From Streptomyces mexicanus (lineage in GTDB: Bacteria > Actinomycetota > Actinomycetes > Streptomycetales > Streptomycetaceae), in the NCBI RefSeq assembly GCF_902506575.1, contig NZ_LR732544.1:3853153-3886060 (forward strand): DNA of 32,908 bases. The letters are read 5' to 3'. How positions within the stretch are numbered: position 1 is the stretch's first letter; each line of letters begins with the position of its first letter. The position numbers and the translations under genes are program-made. Of this stretch, positions 8,816 through 16,530 are shown in pieces. The notes below the pieces were generated by a model that had not been told where the DNA came from, did not search any database, and saw only the letters and a list, made by a program, of their open reading frames with translations.

Positions 8816-8842
8816 CGCCGGCCACGGGTTGGCTTTCAGCCA

Positions 8843-9161
8843 GTGACGACAGGTCCCGCCCTCGACGTCATACGTCTCGAAGAGGCCGACGTACCCACGC
8901 CCGGCCCCGGCCAGATCCGCGTGGCGGTCCGGGTCTGCGGTCTCACCCCCGCGGACTGGGCTCTGGCCGGCGGTCTCTTCGCCGGAGACCTGCCCCGGGG
9001 CATCGGTCTGGAGGCCGCGGGCACCGACGACGCCGTCGGCGCGAACAGGCGGGTTCTCCCTTCCCCTGGCCGGCACCTGTCCGCTCGACCGTTGGCGGGA
9101 GGCGGCCGAGCCGAGCCTGTCCGGCAAGCCGGGCGGCAAGCTCGTGCTACGGGTGCGCTGA
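8843..9161 (+). pseudogene. Internally deleted MDR/quinone-oxidoreductase gene
   Basis: The first part (GTG 8843 to about 9046) encodes a typical N-terminus of medium-chain NADPH-dependent quinone oxidoreductases: LDVIRLEEADVPTPGPGQI, then VRVCGLTPADWALAGG, then GIGLEAAGTDDAVG. At about 9046-9054 the reading frame changes, and the sequence resumes with the family's C-terminal end (FSLPLAGTCPLDRWREAAE, then LSGKPGGKLVLRVR and a stop at 9159-9161). The NADPH-binding fold, roughly 200 residues, is missing. Both ends are recognisable, so this is a single gene that lost its middle, not a short functional protein. It lies between a possible transposase remnant and a broken LysR gene. Confidence 0.75.
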
Positions 9162-9308
9162 CCTCACAGGCCGTTGACCGGCGGCGACCTGGGACGAGCT
9201 GTCGCACCGTCCGACAGGACCGCCTCAGTCGCCGGCCAGCAGGGCGATGCGTCGGCGACCACGGCCACACGCGTCCGGCCCGGGGACCCTCCGCCGCAGG
9301 ACAGGCCG

Positions 9309-9509
9309 GTGACATCGGATCCGCAGCAGCCGCGCACCTTCATCGCCGTGGTCGACCACCGCTCGTTCTCCGCCCAGGCCCTCGGCTGCGCCCAGTCCGC
9401 GGTCTCGCAGCACATCGCCCACCTCGGGGCCGATCTGGAGGCGCCGTTGCTCACCCGCCGCCCGAGGCGCCGACCGAGGCGGGCGCTGGGCATCCCGCGT
9501 GGGCGCTGA
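9309..9509 (+). pseudogene. Frameshifted N-terminal fragment of a LysR-family regulator
   Basis: From GTG 9309 the frame encodes the LysR helix-turn-helix: RTFIAVVDHRSFSAQALG, AQSAVSQHIAHL, LEAPLLTRRP. Homologues would continue with a segment like APTEAGARLL. Here that segment (PEAPTEAGAG) is found in a neighbouring frame from about 9463, and then homology ends. The effector domain is absent. The DNA-binding part alone may be translated as a 66-residue product ending at 9509, but a truncated LysR of this size is not expected to work normally. Confidence 0.7.
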
Positions 9510-9640
9510 CCGTCTCCACCGCCGACAGGCTCGCCCGAACGTGAGAACCGTCGTCTCTCGTACGCACGGACTGGGAACGCGTTGTGGCATGAACGAGGCC
9601 GGCGGGGGGCCGTTCGGCACGGGTGTGGCCCGGGGGTGCC

Positions 9641-10675
9641 TCATCCCGCTTCCGGGGGGCGCCCCGTGCGCAGCATGCGCAGCACGGCCCGTTCGGCGGA
9701 TCCCTGCGTGGCGGGGACGCCGTCCGCGCCCTGGTCACCGAGGTGGGGCAGCGCGGAGGCCACCGTGACACCCTCCTCGTACAGTTCGATCACGCGCGGG
9801 TTGATGTAGGAGGCACGGCAGACCGCGGGGGTGTTGCCGAGGTATCCGGCCACCTCGCGCACGGCCCGTGCGATGGCCCGGCGCCGGGCGCTCTCGCTGC
9901 GGGCCACGGGCGCCGAGACGGCCAGTGCCACGGCGGCCATGACGGTGGAGTGCCAGGTGCGGAAGTCCTTGGCGGTGATCTCCAGACCGGCCAGCTCCTT
10001 GAGGTAGGCGTTGACGTCGTCGCCGGTGACGTCGTGCCAGGACGGCCGCTCCCAGTAGGCCAGGAGCCGCTCGCCGCTGCCGCGGCGCCGCAGCAGCGCG
10101 GCAAGGCTCCGGCAGGCCGCGGGGTCCGTCACCCTCCGGACGATCTCCTTGCCGTGCTTGCCGGTGTACGTGAACGCCACGGCCCCGGCCCGGCAGCGGC
10201 AGTGTTCGCGCAGCAGCGTGGTGAGGCCGTAGCTGTTGTGCAGCTCGGTGTAACGGTCGCTGCCGATGCGGAAGAAGCCCAGGTCCAGCAGGCGTACGGC
10301 GGTGGCCAGAACCCGCTGCCGGGTCAGTCCCCGGTCGCTCAGATGCCCTTCGACGGCCTCGCGCACCGCGGGCAGCACCTCGGCGACCTCGAGGACGTGC
10401 TCGTGTTTCGCCTCCTCCTGCTCGGCGCGGAACTGCGGGTGGTAAAGGTACTGGCGGCGACCGGCGGCATCGGTGCCCACGGCCTGCAGATGCCCGTTGG
10501 CCCGGGCGCAGATCCACACATCGTGCCAGGCAGGCGGTATGACCAGCCCCTTGATCCGGGCCAACTCGGCCGGATCGCGCACGGGTTCTCCGTGCGCGTC
10601 GAGGTAGCGGAAGCCGCGTCCGTGGCGCAGGCGGCGGTACCCGGGGTCAGTGGGGCGACTGTGGTGGAGCCGCAT
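9641..10675 (-). CDS. Type IB DNA topoisomerase (poxvirus/bacterial TopIB class)
   Basis: This 344-residue enzyme relaxes supercoils through a 3'-phosphotyrosyl intermediate. An N-terminal domain (YRRLRHGRGFRYLDAHG, IPPAWHDVWIC) is followed by the catalytic domain. That domain has the arginine in FRIGSDRY (R136), the lysine segment FTYTGKHGK, the KDFRTWH motif (R239, H242) and the nucleophile tyrosine in CRASYINP (Y290). All catalytic elements are present. ATG 10675 is chosen since GGGAGG lies about 7 bases upstream; the open frame extends 32 codons further without a ribosome-binding site. The gene stands alone between two stretches of degraded or non-coding DNA. It is an accessory enzyme, not the essential TopA. 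Confidence 0.93.
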   Translation of the reverse strand: MRLHHSRPTDPGYRRLRHGRGFRYLDAHGEPVRDPAELARIKGLVIPPAWHDVWICARANGHLQAVGTDAAGRRQYLYHPQFRAEQEEAKHEHVLEVAEVLPAVREAVEGHLSDRGLTRQRVLATAVRLLDLGFFRIGSDRYTELHNSYGLTTLLREHCRCRAGAVAFTYTGKHGKEIVRRVTDPAACRSLAALLRRRGSGERLLAYWERPSWHDVTGDDVNAYLKELAGLEITAKDFRTWHSTVMAAVALAVSAPVARSESARRRAIARAVREVAGYLGNTPAVCRASYINPRVIELYEEGVTVASALPHLGDQGADGVPATQGSAERAVLRMLRTGRPPEAG

Positions 10676-11401
10676 GCCAACCTCCCTCGACTCGCGCGAC
10701 GAACCGAAGGGCCGGCTCGGCTCGTCCGTGTGCTTCCGTCCCGTGCTCACCCGGTCGGACGATGCCTTCATGTACTACCCAGCTCAGCGGTTTTAGACAG
10801 GTCGGCCTTGCCGCGGCGACCGAAGGGGCTGCTGCCCCGTGCGGGGAGCCGGGGCCGACTTGCAAGGTGACGTCCTGGAGCCCAGCTGAGCCGAAGCGGG
10901 GAGGGGAGCCGTGAGCCCGTGGTTGCGTGGCGTCACTGGCGGACCGTCATGTCGTCCGGGCGTCGGACTGGGTCGCCGGACGGATCGTCGTGAGCACGTC
11001 GACCACCGGGCGAGGATGCGGGGCGTGGACGGAGTGACTGAAGGCACGGCGACTGAAGGCACAGCGAGTGACATGGCTTCGGTCGCTGCGCTCGCGTTGA
11101 GTCGCTGCCTCGACTCGGCGACCGGCACCATCGACACGTCACTCGGGTAAGCCCGCTACCGCCCGTCCGCGGTGACGTCGGTCTCCCGCCGCGACGGAGC
11201 GGGGCGCCCTCCCCGCCGACGCCTGCATGCGTCCGCCCACTCGGCAGTCGCCGGTGGTCCCTGCATGGGGCCCGTGCACCGCAGCGACCCGGAAACGGCG
11301 ATGGCGAGGTGTGCGGTGTGCCGGGTGGGGTAGGCACACCGAACCGGAGTAATGCATTCCGCCTTCGGGCGTGCCCCTACAGAGGCTGGAGGACAACAGA
11401 C
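10676..11401. other. Non-coding stretch with short repeats
   Basis: No gene is recognised across about 725 bases. Open frames here have no family signature and no convincing ribosome-binding site. A 15-base tandem repeat (GACTGAAGGCACGGC/GACTGAAGGCACAGC) lies at 11036-11065. A 9-bp-arm inverted repeat lies at 11314-11341, just upstream of the secreted-protein gene. Confidence 0.5.
11314..11341. promoter_or_regulatory. Inverted repeat upstream of the DPWI-protein gene
   Basis: CGGTGTGCC and GGCACACCG form perfect 9-bp arms separated by 10 bases, ending 60 bases before the ATG at 11402. It could be an operator or a 5' leader hairpin. No regulator for it is adjacent, so the role is open. Confidence 0.45.
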
Positions 11402-11704
11402 ATGAGGAAGCCGATACGCCGCCTTGCCACCGTGGGTGCTCCCGCCATGGTCGCCGCGGGCACACTCCTTGCCGCCGGTGGCCCGGCGACGGCCGCCACC
11501 GTGCGACCCGCGTCGCACGTTTCCGCGCAGAGCCCCGTGGTGGTCCGCCACCAACCCTCCCGGCAGCCCGCCTCTCACCGGCACATGGACCCCTGGATCG
11601 CGGGGCAACTGGCGTGGTTCGACCCCGCCGCCGCCCACCGGATCGCGATCTACGACCCGTGGATCAAGGACCAGCTGGCGCAGTTCACGGGTGGGGGGAG
11701 CTGA
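11402..11704 (+). CDS. Small secreted protein with duplicated DPWI motif
   Basis: This 100-residue protein of unknown function has a clear signal peptide: a basic start MRKPIRRL, a hydrophobic core to about residue 26, and a probable cleavage site after ATA near 31. A His/Ser/Pro-rich stretch follows. The C-terminal 38 residues hold two related blocks, DPWIAGQLAWF (63-73) and DPWIKDQLAQF (85-95), spaced 22 residues apart, and the protein ends in TGGGS. There are no cysteines. GGAGG lies 9 bases before the ATG. The nearest neighbours are degraded genes, so context gives no clue. The internal duplication suggests a binding or self-assembly element, but this is speculation. I do not recognise the family. 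Confidence 0.72.
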   Translation: MRKPIRRLATVGAPAMVAAGTLLAAGGPATAATVRPASHVSAQSPVVVRHQPSRQPASHRHMDPWIAGQLAWFDPAAAHRIAIYDPWIKDQLAQFTGGGS

Positions 11705-12259
11705 GGGGCGGCAACGTGCGGCTCGCCTACGTGCCACTGATCCATCTCGGCGACGGGGCGACGAGGATCCGGCGCGGGAGCCGTACGAGCCCCCCTGCCG
11801 GGGCGATGATGCCGCGGGTGACCCCGGGCAGACCGAACGAGGCGTTCCGGGCAGCGACGACGAGGTCACAGTGAGGACCATCTCGGTGCCGCCCACCAGC
11901 GCCCAACCCTCCACCGCCGCGATCAGCGGGGTGGTGCCCACCGTCGCCGCCGTGCGTACCGGCGCCTCCCGGAGGCTGGTGGCGGCCTCCTGCCTGGCCA
12001 CCCATGTGCCCTCCTGCCTGGCCACCCTTGTGCTGGCCTGATCATCGTCCTCACCAGGACGGTGGTCCACGCCTGACCGTCGGGGTGCCCGAGCCAGGGG
12101 CTCCGTGGTCTCAGATGGCGGTCATGCACGCCGACGGGGGAGAGGCGGCAGCGGCGCCGGCCCTGCTGTGCGACCGGGCCGGGTATCGGGCCCGCCGTCT
12201 CCGCGTGGACGGGGGCCCAGAGGACTTGCCCACGCTCGGGGACGGGACGGTGCAGGTGA
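11705..12259. other. Gene-poor stretch containing the crotonase remnant and a 24-bp tandem repeat
   Basis: Apart from the enoyl-CoA hydratase remnant, the only structure seen is an imperfect 24-base tandem repeat (11987-12010 and 12011-12034, 22 of 24 bases equal). Sequence from 12040 to 12259 is open in the plus frame but shows no recognisable family. Confidence 0.45.
11760..11980 (-). pseudogene. Enoyl-CoA hydratase/isomerase remnant with a frameshift
   Basis: Reading the minus strand, one frame gives TTPLIAAVEGWALVGGTEMVLT. The adjacent frame gives CDLVVAARNASFGLPGVTRG followed by IIAPAGGLVRLPRRI. Joined, these match the central crotonase segment: the oxyanion-hole region, CDL.VAA...F, then LPE.. 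and RLPR. A single missing base at about 11869-11871 explains the frame change. The N-terminal and C-terminal parts of the roughly 260-residue family are missing on both sides. It is a decayed fragment with no plausible product. Confidence 0.72.
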
Positions 12260-12910
12260 CTATCGCTCCGCGACGAGTTTCGGTAGTTCGCGCATGTCGT
12301 AGAAGACGGTGGTGCCGGCGCCTTCGAGGCGTTCGGCCGGGGTGAGCCCACCGGCATAGCCGAGAGCTCGCATGCCGGCGGCGCGGGCAGCGCGGACACC
12401 GGGCCGGCTGTCCTCGACCACCACGCAGGCTGCGGGATCGACGCCCATGTGCCGGGCCGCGTGCAGGAACAGGTCTGGGGCGGGCTTGCCGCGGGAGACC
12501 TCGGTGGCGCTGAAGATGCGGCCCGCGAAGCGTTCGTAGAGTCCGGTGCGGCCGAGGGTGTGCCGCATCTTGTCGTGGGATCCGCTGGAGGCGACACAGG
12601 TCGGCACGGTCAGTGCGTCGAGGGCTTCCGGCAGACCTTCGACCGGGGTCAGCTCCGCGTCCACGGCCTCGCGGTGAAGTCGCTCGAACCTGTCCGACCA
12701 GGTCGCGGCCGTGTCCTCGCCGAGCCGAGCCGCGACCTGTTCCCGGATGGCCGCGTGTGAGCGCCCGATGAACCTGTCCACGACCTCGTCCACGGTCAGC
12801 GGCCAGCCCAACTGAACGCCCAGGGCGACCTGCACGCGTGCGGCGATGCGCTCGCTGTCGACCAGCACGCCGTCGCAGTCGAATATGACGAGTTCAATGG
12901 GCTTGATCAT
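12260..12910 (-). CDS. HAD-superfamily phosphatase (beta-phosphoglucomutase-like)
   Basis: This 216-residue HAD hydrolase has all four motifs. Motif I is VIFDCDGVLVDSE (nucleophile D11, general acid D13), motif II is VASSGS, motif III is the lysine in SRGKPAPDLF, and motif IV is VVVEDSRPGV. A helical cap lies between motifs I and II (subfamily IA, the beta-phosphoglucomutase/phosphoglycolate phosphatase branch). It should dephosphorylate, or transfer phosphate on, a small sugar phosphate; the substrate is not deducible. ATG 12910 fits the family start; the open frame extends upstream without homology. The ribosome-binding site is weak (CGGGA). The gene is not visibly in an operon. Confidence 0.9.
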   Translation of the reverse strand: MIKPIELVIFDCDGVLVDSERIAARVQVALGVQLGWPLTVDEVVDRFIGRSHAAIREQVAARLGEDTAATWSDRFERLHREAVDAELTPVEGLPEALDALTVPTCVASSGSHDKMRHTLGRTGLYERFAGRIFSATEVSRGKPAPDLFLHAARHMGVDPAACVVVEDSRPGVRAARAAGMRALGYAGGLTPAERLEGAGTTVFYDMRELPKLVAER

Positions 12911-13083
12911 TCCCGCAGCATAGGGCCTCACCGGCCGGGCAGCTGTGCTGCTGCCGGGATCTTCGACTCGCGACCGTAGGGTGCCGTGCGTGCTCTTCAT
13001 CCTCCTGAGAGCCGTCCGGCGGCTGCGGATCGGCCACCCGCAGGGGCTTGCCGGCTGCCGTCCGCCGGATCGAACCCGCGGTG

Positions 13084-13120
13084 CCGGGGTGCGGGGCGAC
13101 ATCCCGTCCCCGCACCCCGG
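13084..13120. terminator. Terminator hairpin downstream of the beta-propeller gene
   Basis: CCGGGGTGCGGGG (13084-13096) pairs perfectly with CCCCGCACCCCGG (13108-13120) across an 11-base loop. It lies just past the stop codon of the minus-strand propeller gene, as expected for its terminator. Confidence 0.75.
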
Positions 13121-13135
13121 GGGAGTGGACGGGGA

Positions 13136-14431
13136 TCAGCCTGCGGGACTGGTCCAGTCGGCGGGGACGTGGGCGATGCGGACCCGCTGCGGATGGTCGC
13201 CGACCGGCACGGAGGCGACCTTCTGGCCGGTGGCGAAGTCGATGGCGGTGACCTGGTCGGCGCCGCTCTCGGAGATCACGCAGTCGCGGCCGTCCCCGCT
13301 GACGGTGGCCCAGTAGGGCTTGGACGCGGTGACGAGCGGGCCTTCCTGAAGGGTGTCCCGGTCGACGACGGCGGCGTAGTCGTCCATGGTGCCCGCGATG
13401 CACAGCTTCCTGCCGTCGGGGCTCATGGACATGCCGTGGTGGCGGGAGTCATTGACGAAGGTGGTGCGGTCGTCGCTGGTGGCCGGGTTCTCGGGCAGTG
13501 TCTTGATCCGGGTGATCTTGTCGGTGGCGACGTCGTACTCCAGGAAGCCGTTGAAGTAGGAGACCTGGAAATAGAGCTTGGAGAAGTCGGGGCTGAACAC
13601 CGCGGGCCGGACCGCGTTGGACAGGTCCTTGCGGCCGAAGGCGTCCAGGCGTGCCCGCATGTCGATCGTCTTGACGACCTTGTAGGTGTCCGCGTCGACG
13701 ACGGTGATGTGCCGATCGCCCTTGGTCCAGTCCAGAGCCGGGTCGTCCAGGTCGGTCTCGACGTTGCCGATGGACATGTTCCAGATGTACTTGCCGCCGT
13801 CGGTCCAGATGTTCTCGTGCGGCTTGTCCCCGGTGCTGAACTTGCCCAGCTGCTCACCGGTGTTGATGTCCAGTACGTGGACCGTCTTGCTGAGGGACGC
13901 CGAGACCGCGACCTTGGTGCCGTCCGGTGAGACGGCCATGTGGTCGGAGCGGTACCCCGAGACCGCGAACCGCCAGTTCACCTTGCCCGTGGTCAGGTTG
14001 ATGGACACGACGTCGCCGAAGCTGGGACGGGAGGCGACCAGTGAGCGGCCGTCGGGGGTGGAGTACAGGTCGTCGACGAGCTGATCGTGCCCCTCGCCCG
14101 CGGTCGCCCGGATGCCGAGGTAGACAGCCAGGTTCACGGGGTTGAGGTAGATGGAGGCGAGGCGCTGAGCCTTGTCGGGGACGACGTTGATCCGTCCGAT
14201 CCTGGCGAAGTCGCCGCTGGGGTTGATGACGTCGGCGGTGCCGTCCCAGTTGTTGCCGACGAACATCACCTCGCGCAGGGCCGGCGCGGCGTCGGCGGAG
14301 TCCATCGAGAGGGGCACGACGAGACCGGCGGCCAGGACGGCGGCCCCGGTGATATGGCGCAGGCAGCGGCGCCCAGAGCCGGTTCTGGTGCGTGCGGGAG
14401 CCGTTTGGGCATGGGTACGCGCAGCATGCAT
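13136..14431 (-). CDS. Exported YncE-like beta-propeller protein
   Basis: This 431-residue protein has a signal peptide (arginine-rich start, then AAVLAAGLVVPLSMDSADA with cleavage near residue 47). It is otherwise built of propeller blades with repeating phrases such as HMAVSPDGTKVAVS, HGMSMSPDGRKLCIAG and VSGDGRDCVISESG. Such seven-bladed YVTN/YncE-type proteins are often DNA-, metal- or ligand-binding extracellular factors, and some relatives are lactonases. No enzymatic site is evident here. ATG 14431 follows GGGAGA by 8 bases; an in-frame upstream ATG at 14446 lacks such a site. It diverges from a TetR regulator with a palindrome between them (14638-14653), so regulation by that TetR is likely. 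Confidence 0.85.
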   Translation of the reverse strand: MHAARTHAQTAPARTRTGSGRRCLRHITGAAVLAAGLVVPLSMDSADAAPALREVMFVGNNWDGTADVINPSGDFARIGRINVVPDKAQRLASIYLNPVNLAVYLGIRATAGEGHDQLVDDLYSTPDGRSLVASRPSFGDVVSINLTTGKVNWRFAVSGYRSDHMAVSPDGTKVAVSASLSKTVHVLDINTGEQLGKFSTGDKPHENIWTDGGKYIWNMSIGNVETDLDDPALDWTKGDRHITVVDADTYKVVKTIDMRARLDAFGRKDLSNAVRPAVFSPDFSKLYFQVSYFNGFLEYDVATDKITRIKTLPENPATSDDRTTFVNDSRHHGMSMSPDGRKLCIAGTMDDYAAVVDRDTLQEGPLVTASKPYWATVSGDGRDCVISESGADQVTAIDFATGQKVASVPVGDHPQRVRIAHVPADWTSPAG

Positions 14432-14637
14432 GCTTGCTTCTCCCATAGGTGAGGGTCCGCAGAGGTACGCGGAGCGGTAGCGGTCCTCGTCGATGCGCAC
14501 GCGGCTCGGCCGCTCGGGAACGGCGCATGGTGCGGGCTGTGGCATCGACGGTCGGCGAACGGTGATGCAGGTTCCGCGCATGACCGGCCTCGGTCCGACC
14601 CGGCCCTATGAGCCGTGGTCAAAACCTCTCCGAGTCT

Positions 14638-14653
14638 GAACATCCCCATGTTC
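14638..14653. promoter_or_regulatory. Operator-like palindrome between propeller and TetR genes
   Basis: GAACAT-CCCC-ATGTTC is a perfect inverted repeat with 6-bp arms in the divergent intergenic region. It lies 87 bases upstream of the TetR GTG. It is a likely binding site of the adjacent TetR; this is inference from symmetry and position. Confidence 0.55.
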
Positions 14654-14740
14654 GAACTTGGTTACTGAATGGTAGGGAGGGGTGACGCCCACCGCAAGGC
14701 CGGTGCGGGAAGATTCTCCGTAGCACTCGATGGAGGCACA

Positions 14741-15385
14741 GTGGCGGGCAGAATCACCCCGGCGGCAGGGCGGTACGGAGGCAGGGACGCGTCCGAGCGG
14801 CGGGCCGAGCGTCGCCGCCGCTTCCTTGAGGCGGGTCTGGAGATGTTCGGCGCCGTCCACGGCTACCGGGGCACCAAGATCGCCGACCTGTGCAAGGCCG
14901 CCGGGCTGTCGAGCCGACAGTTCTACGAAGAATTCCGGACGTTGGAAGACCTGCTGGCCCAACTGCACCTGTACGTCAATGACGTCGCCGAGCGGGCTGT
15001 GCTCGACATCCTGCCCGCGATCCAGGACAAGCCGGCGCGCGAGCGGCTCGAGCTGATGCTCCGTGCCTATGTCAAGGGCGCCGTATCGGATCCCCGCCAT
15101 GCCCGGATCGCCTATGTCGAGATCGTCGGCGTCAGTCCCCGCCTGGACCGCCAGCGCCTGGAGCGCCGCGCGGTCTGGATCGATCTGCTGGGCCGGCAGA
15201 TCGACGACGCCCTCGAACGCGGCGAACTCCCGCCCGACGACTACCGCATCGCCGGCCCCGCCTATGTCGGAGCCGTCAACGGGCTCATGCACGACTGGGT
15301 CGTCGGCTGGGTCGACGCGACCGTCGAGGAGATCACCGATGAACTCATCAAGATCGCTTTGGGCCGTTTCCGGATCGTGGAGTGA
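14741..15385 (+). CDS. TetR-family transcriptional regulator
   Basis: This 214-residue protein has an N-terminal TetR helix-turn-helix (RRRFLEAGLEMFG, TKIADLCKAAGLSSRQFYEEF) and a helical C-terminal domain containing YVEIVGVSPRLDRQRLERRA, a stretch common in a TetR_C group of Streptomyces. GTG 14741 lies 4 bases after GGAGG. The open frame continues upstream, but into the operator region. It diverges from the beta-propeller gene and is followed 154 bases later by a methionine aminopeptidase paralogue whose promoter carries another palindrome. Its ligand is unknown. Confidence 0.9.
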   Translation: MAGRITPAAGRYGGRDASERRAERRRRFLEAGLEMFGAVHGYRGTKIADLCKAAGLSSRQFYEEFRTLEDLLAQLHLYVNDVAERAVLDILPAIQDKPARERLELMLRAYVKGAVSDPRHARIAYVEIVGVSPRLDRQRLERRAVWIDLLGRQIDDALERGELPPDDYRIAGPAYVGAVNGLMHDWVVGWVDATVEEITDELIKIALGRFRIVE

Positions 15386-15488
15386 CCTGGAAACGTGCCC
15401 TGCTCCTGTCCTGTCCTGCCGCTCCCCCCCCGCCGGGGCAGAACGCTGCGAGCGCCTGGGCGCCTCACCCGACCATGAGCCCATTCTA

Positions 15489-15498
15489 ATACCGGTAT
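15489..15498. promoter_or_regulatory. Palindrome in the aminopeptidase promoter
   Basis: ATACCGGTAT is a perfect 10-bp palindrome, 41 bases before the aminopeptidase start, followed by GATAGTTATC (15510-15519), another symmetric element. Its ATACC/GGTAT halves match those of the palindromes at 731-746 and 28442-28457, but with no spacer. It may be a TetR-type operator. Confidence 0.45.
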
Positions 15499-15539
15499 AG
15501 TTAGGCGGGATAGTTATCGGAAGCGTGCGAGAGGCCCCC

Positions 15540-16322
15540 ATGATCGAGATCCTGAGCCGCCCCATGGTCGACCGGGCGAGAGAGACCGGCGCGCTGGTCG
15601 GCGACATTCTGCAGACCCTGAAGCACCGCAGCACGGTCGGCACGAACCTCCTGGACATCGACCGGTGGGCCAAGGAAATGATCACAGGGGCGGGGGCGCA
15701 GTCCTGCTACGTCGACTACGCGCCCTCCTTCGGGCGCGGCCCGTTCGGCCACTACATCTGCACGTCCGTCAACGACGCCGTGCTGCACGGTCGGCCCCAC
15801 GACTACACGTTGGCCGACGGCGATCTCGTGACGCTGGATCTGGCCATCTCCAAACGCGGAGTGGCCGCGGACGCCGCCATCAGCTTCCTCGTAGGCAAGG
15901 CCAGGCCCGCGGAGAGCGTCGCGTTGATCGAGACGACCGAGCGCGCGCTCGCCGCGGGGATCGCCGCTGCCGAGCCGGGAGCGCGCGTCGGCGACATCTC
16001 CCACGCCATCGGAACGGTCCTCGGCGAAGCGGGCTACCCGGTCAACACCGAGTTCGGCGGGCATGGCATCGGCTCGACCATGCACCAGGACCCGCATGTT
16101 GCGAACACCGGACGGCCCGGCCGCGGATACACACTGCGTCCCGGACTGCTGCTGGCTCTGGAGCCCTGGGTCATGGCCGACACCGCCACGCTCGTCACCG
16201 ACGCCGACGGCTGGACGCTGCGCAGCGCGACGGGCTGTCGGACTGCGCACAGCGAGCACACCGTCGCCATCACCGACGACGGAGCCGAAATCCTCACCCT
16301 GCCCGCGCACGCGCGGCCGTGA
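15540..16322 (+). CDS. map: Type I methionine aminopeptidase (paralogue)
   Basis: This 260-residue M24A peptidase removes the initiator methionine from nascent proteins. The five dinuclear-metal ligands can be placed: D100 in VTLDLAISKRG, D111 in AADAA, H175 in GGHGIGSTMH, E208 in LALEPW and E239 in HSEHTVAI. The substrate-binding histidine in VLHGRP is also present. ATG 15540 follows GAGAGG by 5 bases; GTG 15525 is an alternative. Streptomyces usually has a housekeeping map gene in the secY ribosomal cluster, so this stand-alone copy beside a TetR gene is probably an accessory or conditionally expressed version. That context is general knowledge, not visible here. Confidence 0.9.
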   Translation: MIEILSRPMVDRARETGALVGDILQTLKHRSTVGTNLLDIDRWAKEMITGAGAQSCYVDYAPSFGRGPFGHYICTSVNDAVLHGRPHDYTLADGDLVTLDLAISKRGVAADAAISFLVGKARPAESVALIETTERALAAGIAAAEPGARVGDISHAIGTVLGEAGYPVNTEFGGHGIGSTMHQDPHVANTGRPGRGYTLRPGLLLALEPWVMADTATLVTDADGWTLRSATGCRTAHSEHTVAITDDGAEILTLPAHARP

Positions 16323-16351
16323 GGGCCTCGGCCTCGCTATCGCTGGACGCC

Positions 16352-16386
16352 CTGCACCGGCGGCGGTCTCCTCGTGGCCGGTGCAG
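16352..16386. terminator. Terminator hairpin between convergent genes
   Basis: CTGCACCGGC (16352-16361) pairs perfectly with GCCGGTGCAG (16377-16386) over a 15-base loop. It lies 30 bases after the aminopeptidase stop, in the space facing the minus-strand NmrA-like gene. Confidence 0.55.
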
Positions 16387-16530
16387 CCGAACGTCTTCCC
16401 TGTGTCCGGCGCCCGCGGCCGGCCCAGGCGCAGGGGCAGGGCACGGCAGCGGACGAGCCCGAGGTCGAGGTCCCGGCCGAACCCCGCGTCGCTGTACGTC
16501 TGGCCTGGCGGGCCGTACGGGGCTCTCCGG

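Noticed and set aside
10933..11337. A 134-codon minus-strand open frame between the topoisomerase and DPWI genes
   Set aside because: No family signature, no ribosome-binding site, and biased residue content (Pro, Arg, Gly, Thr) as expected by chance in such DNA.
13136..14581. Earlier start for the beta-propeller protein
   Set aside because: The 50 extra residues lack a signal-peptide shape and a ribosome-binding site; ATG 14431 has both in proper position.
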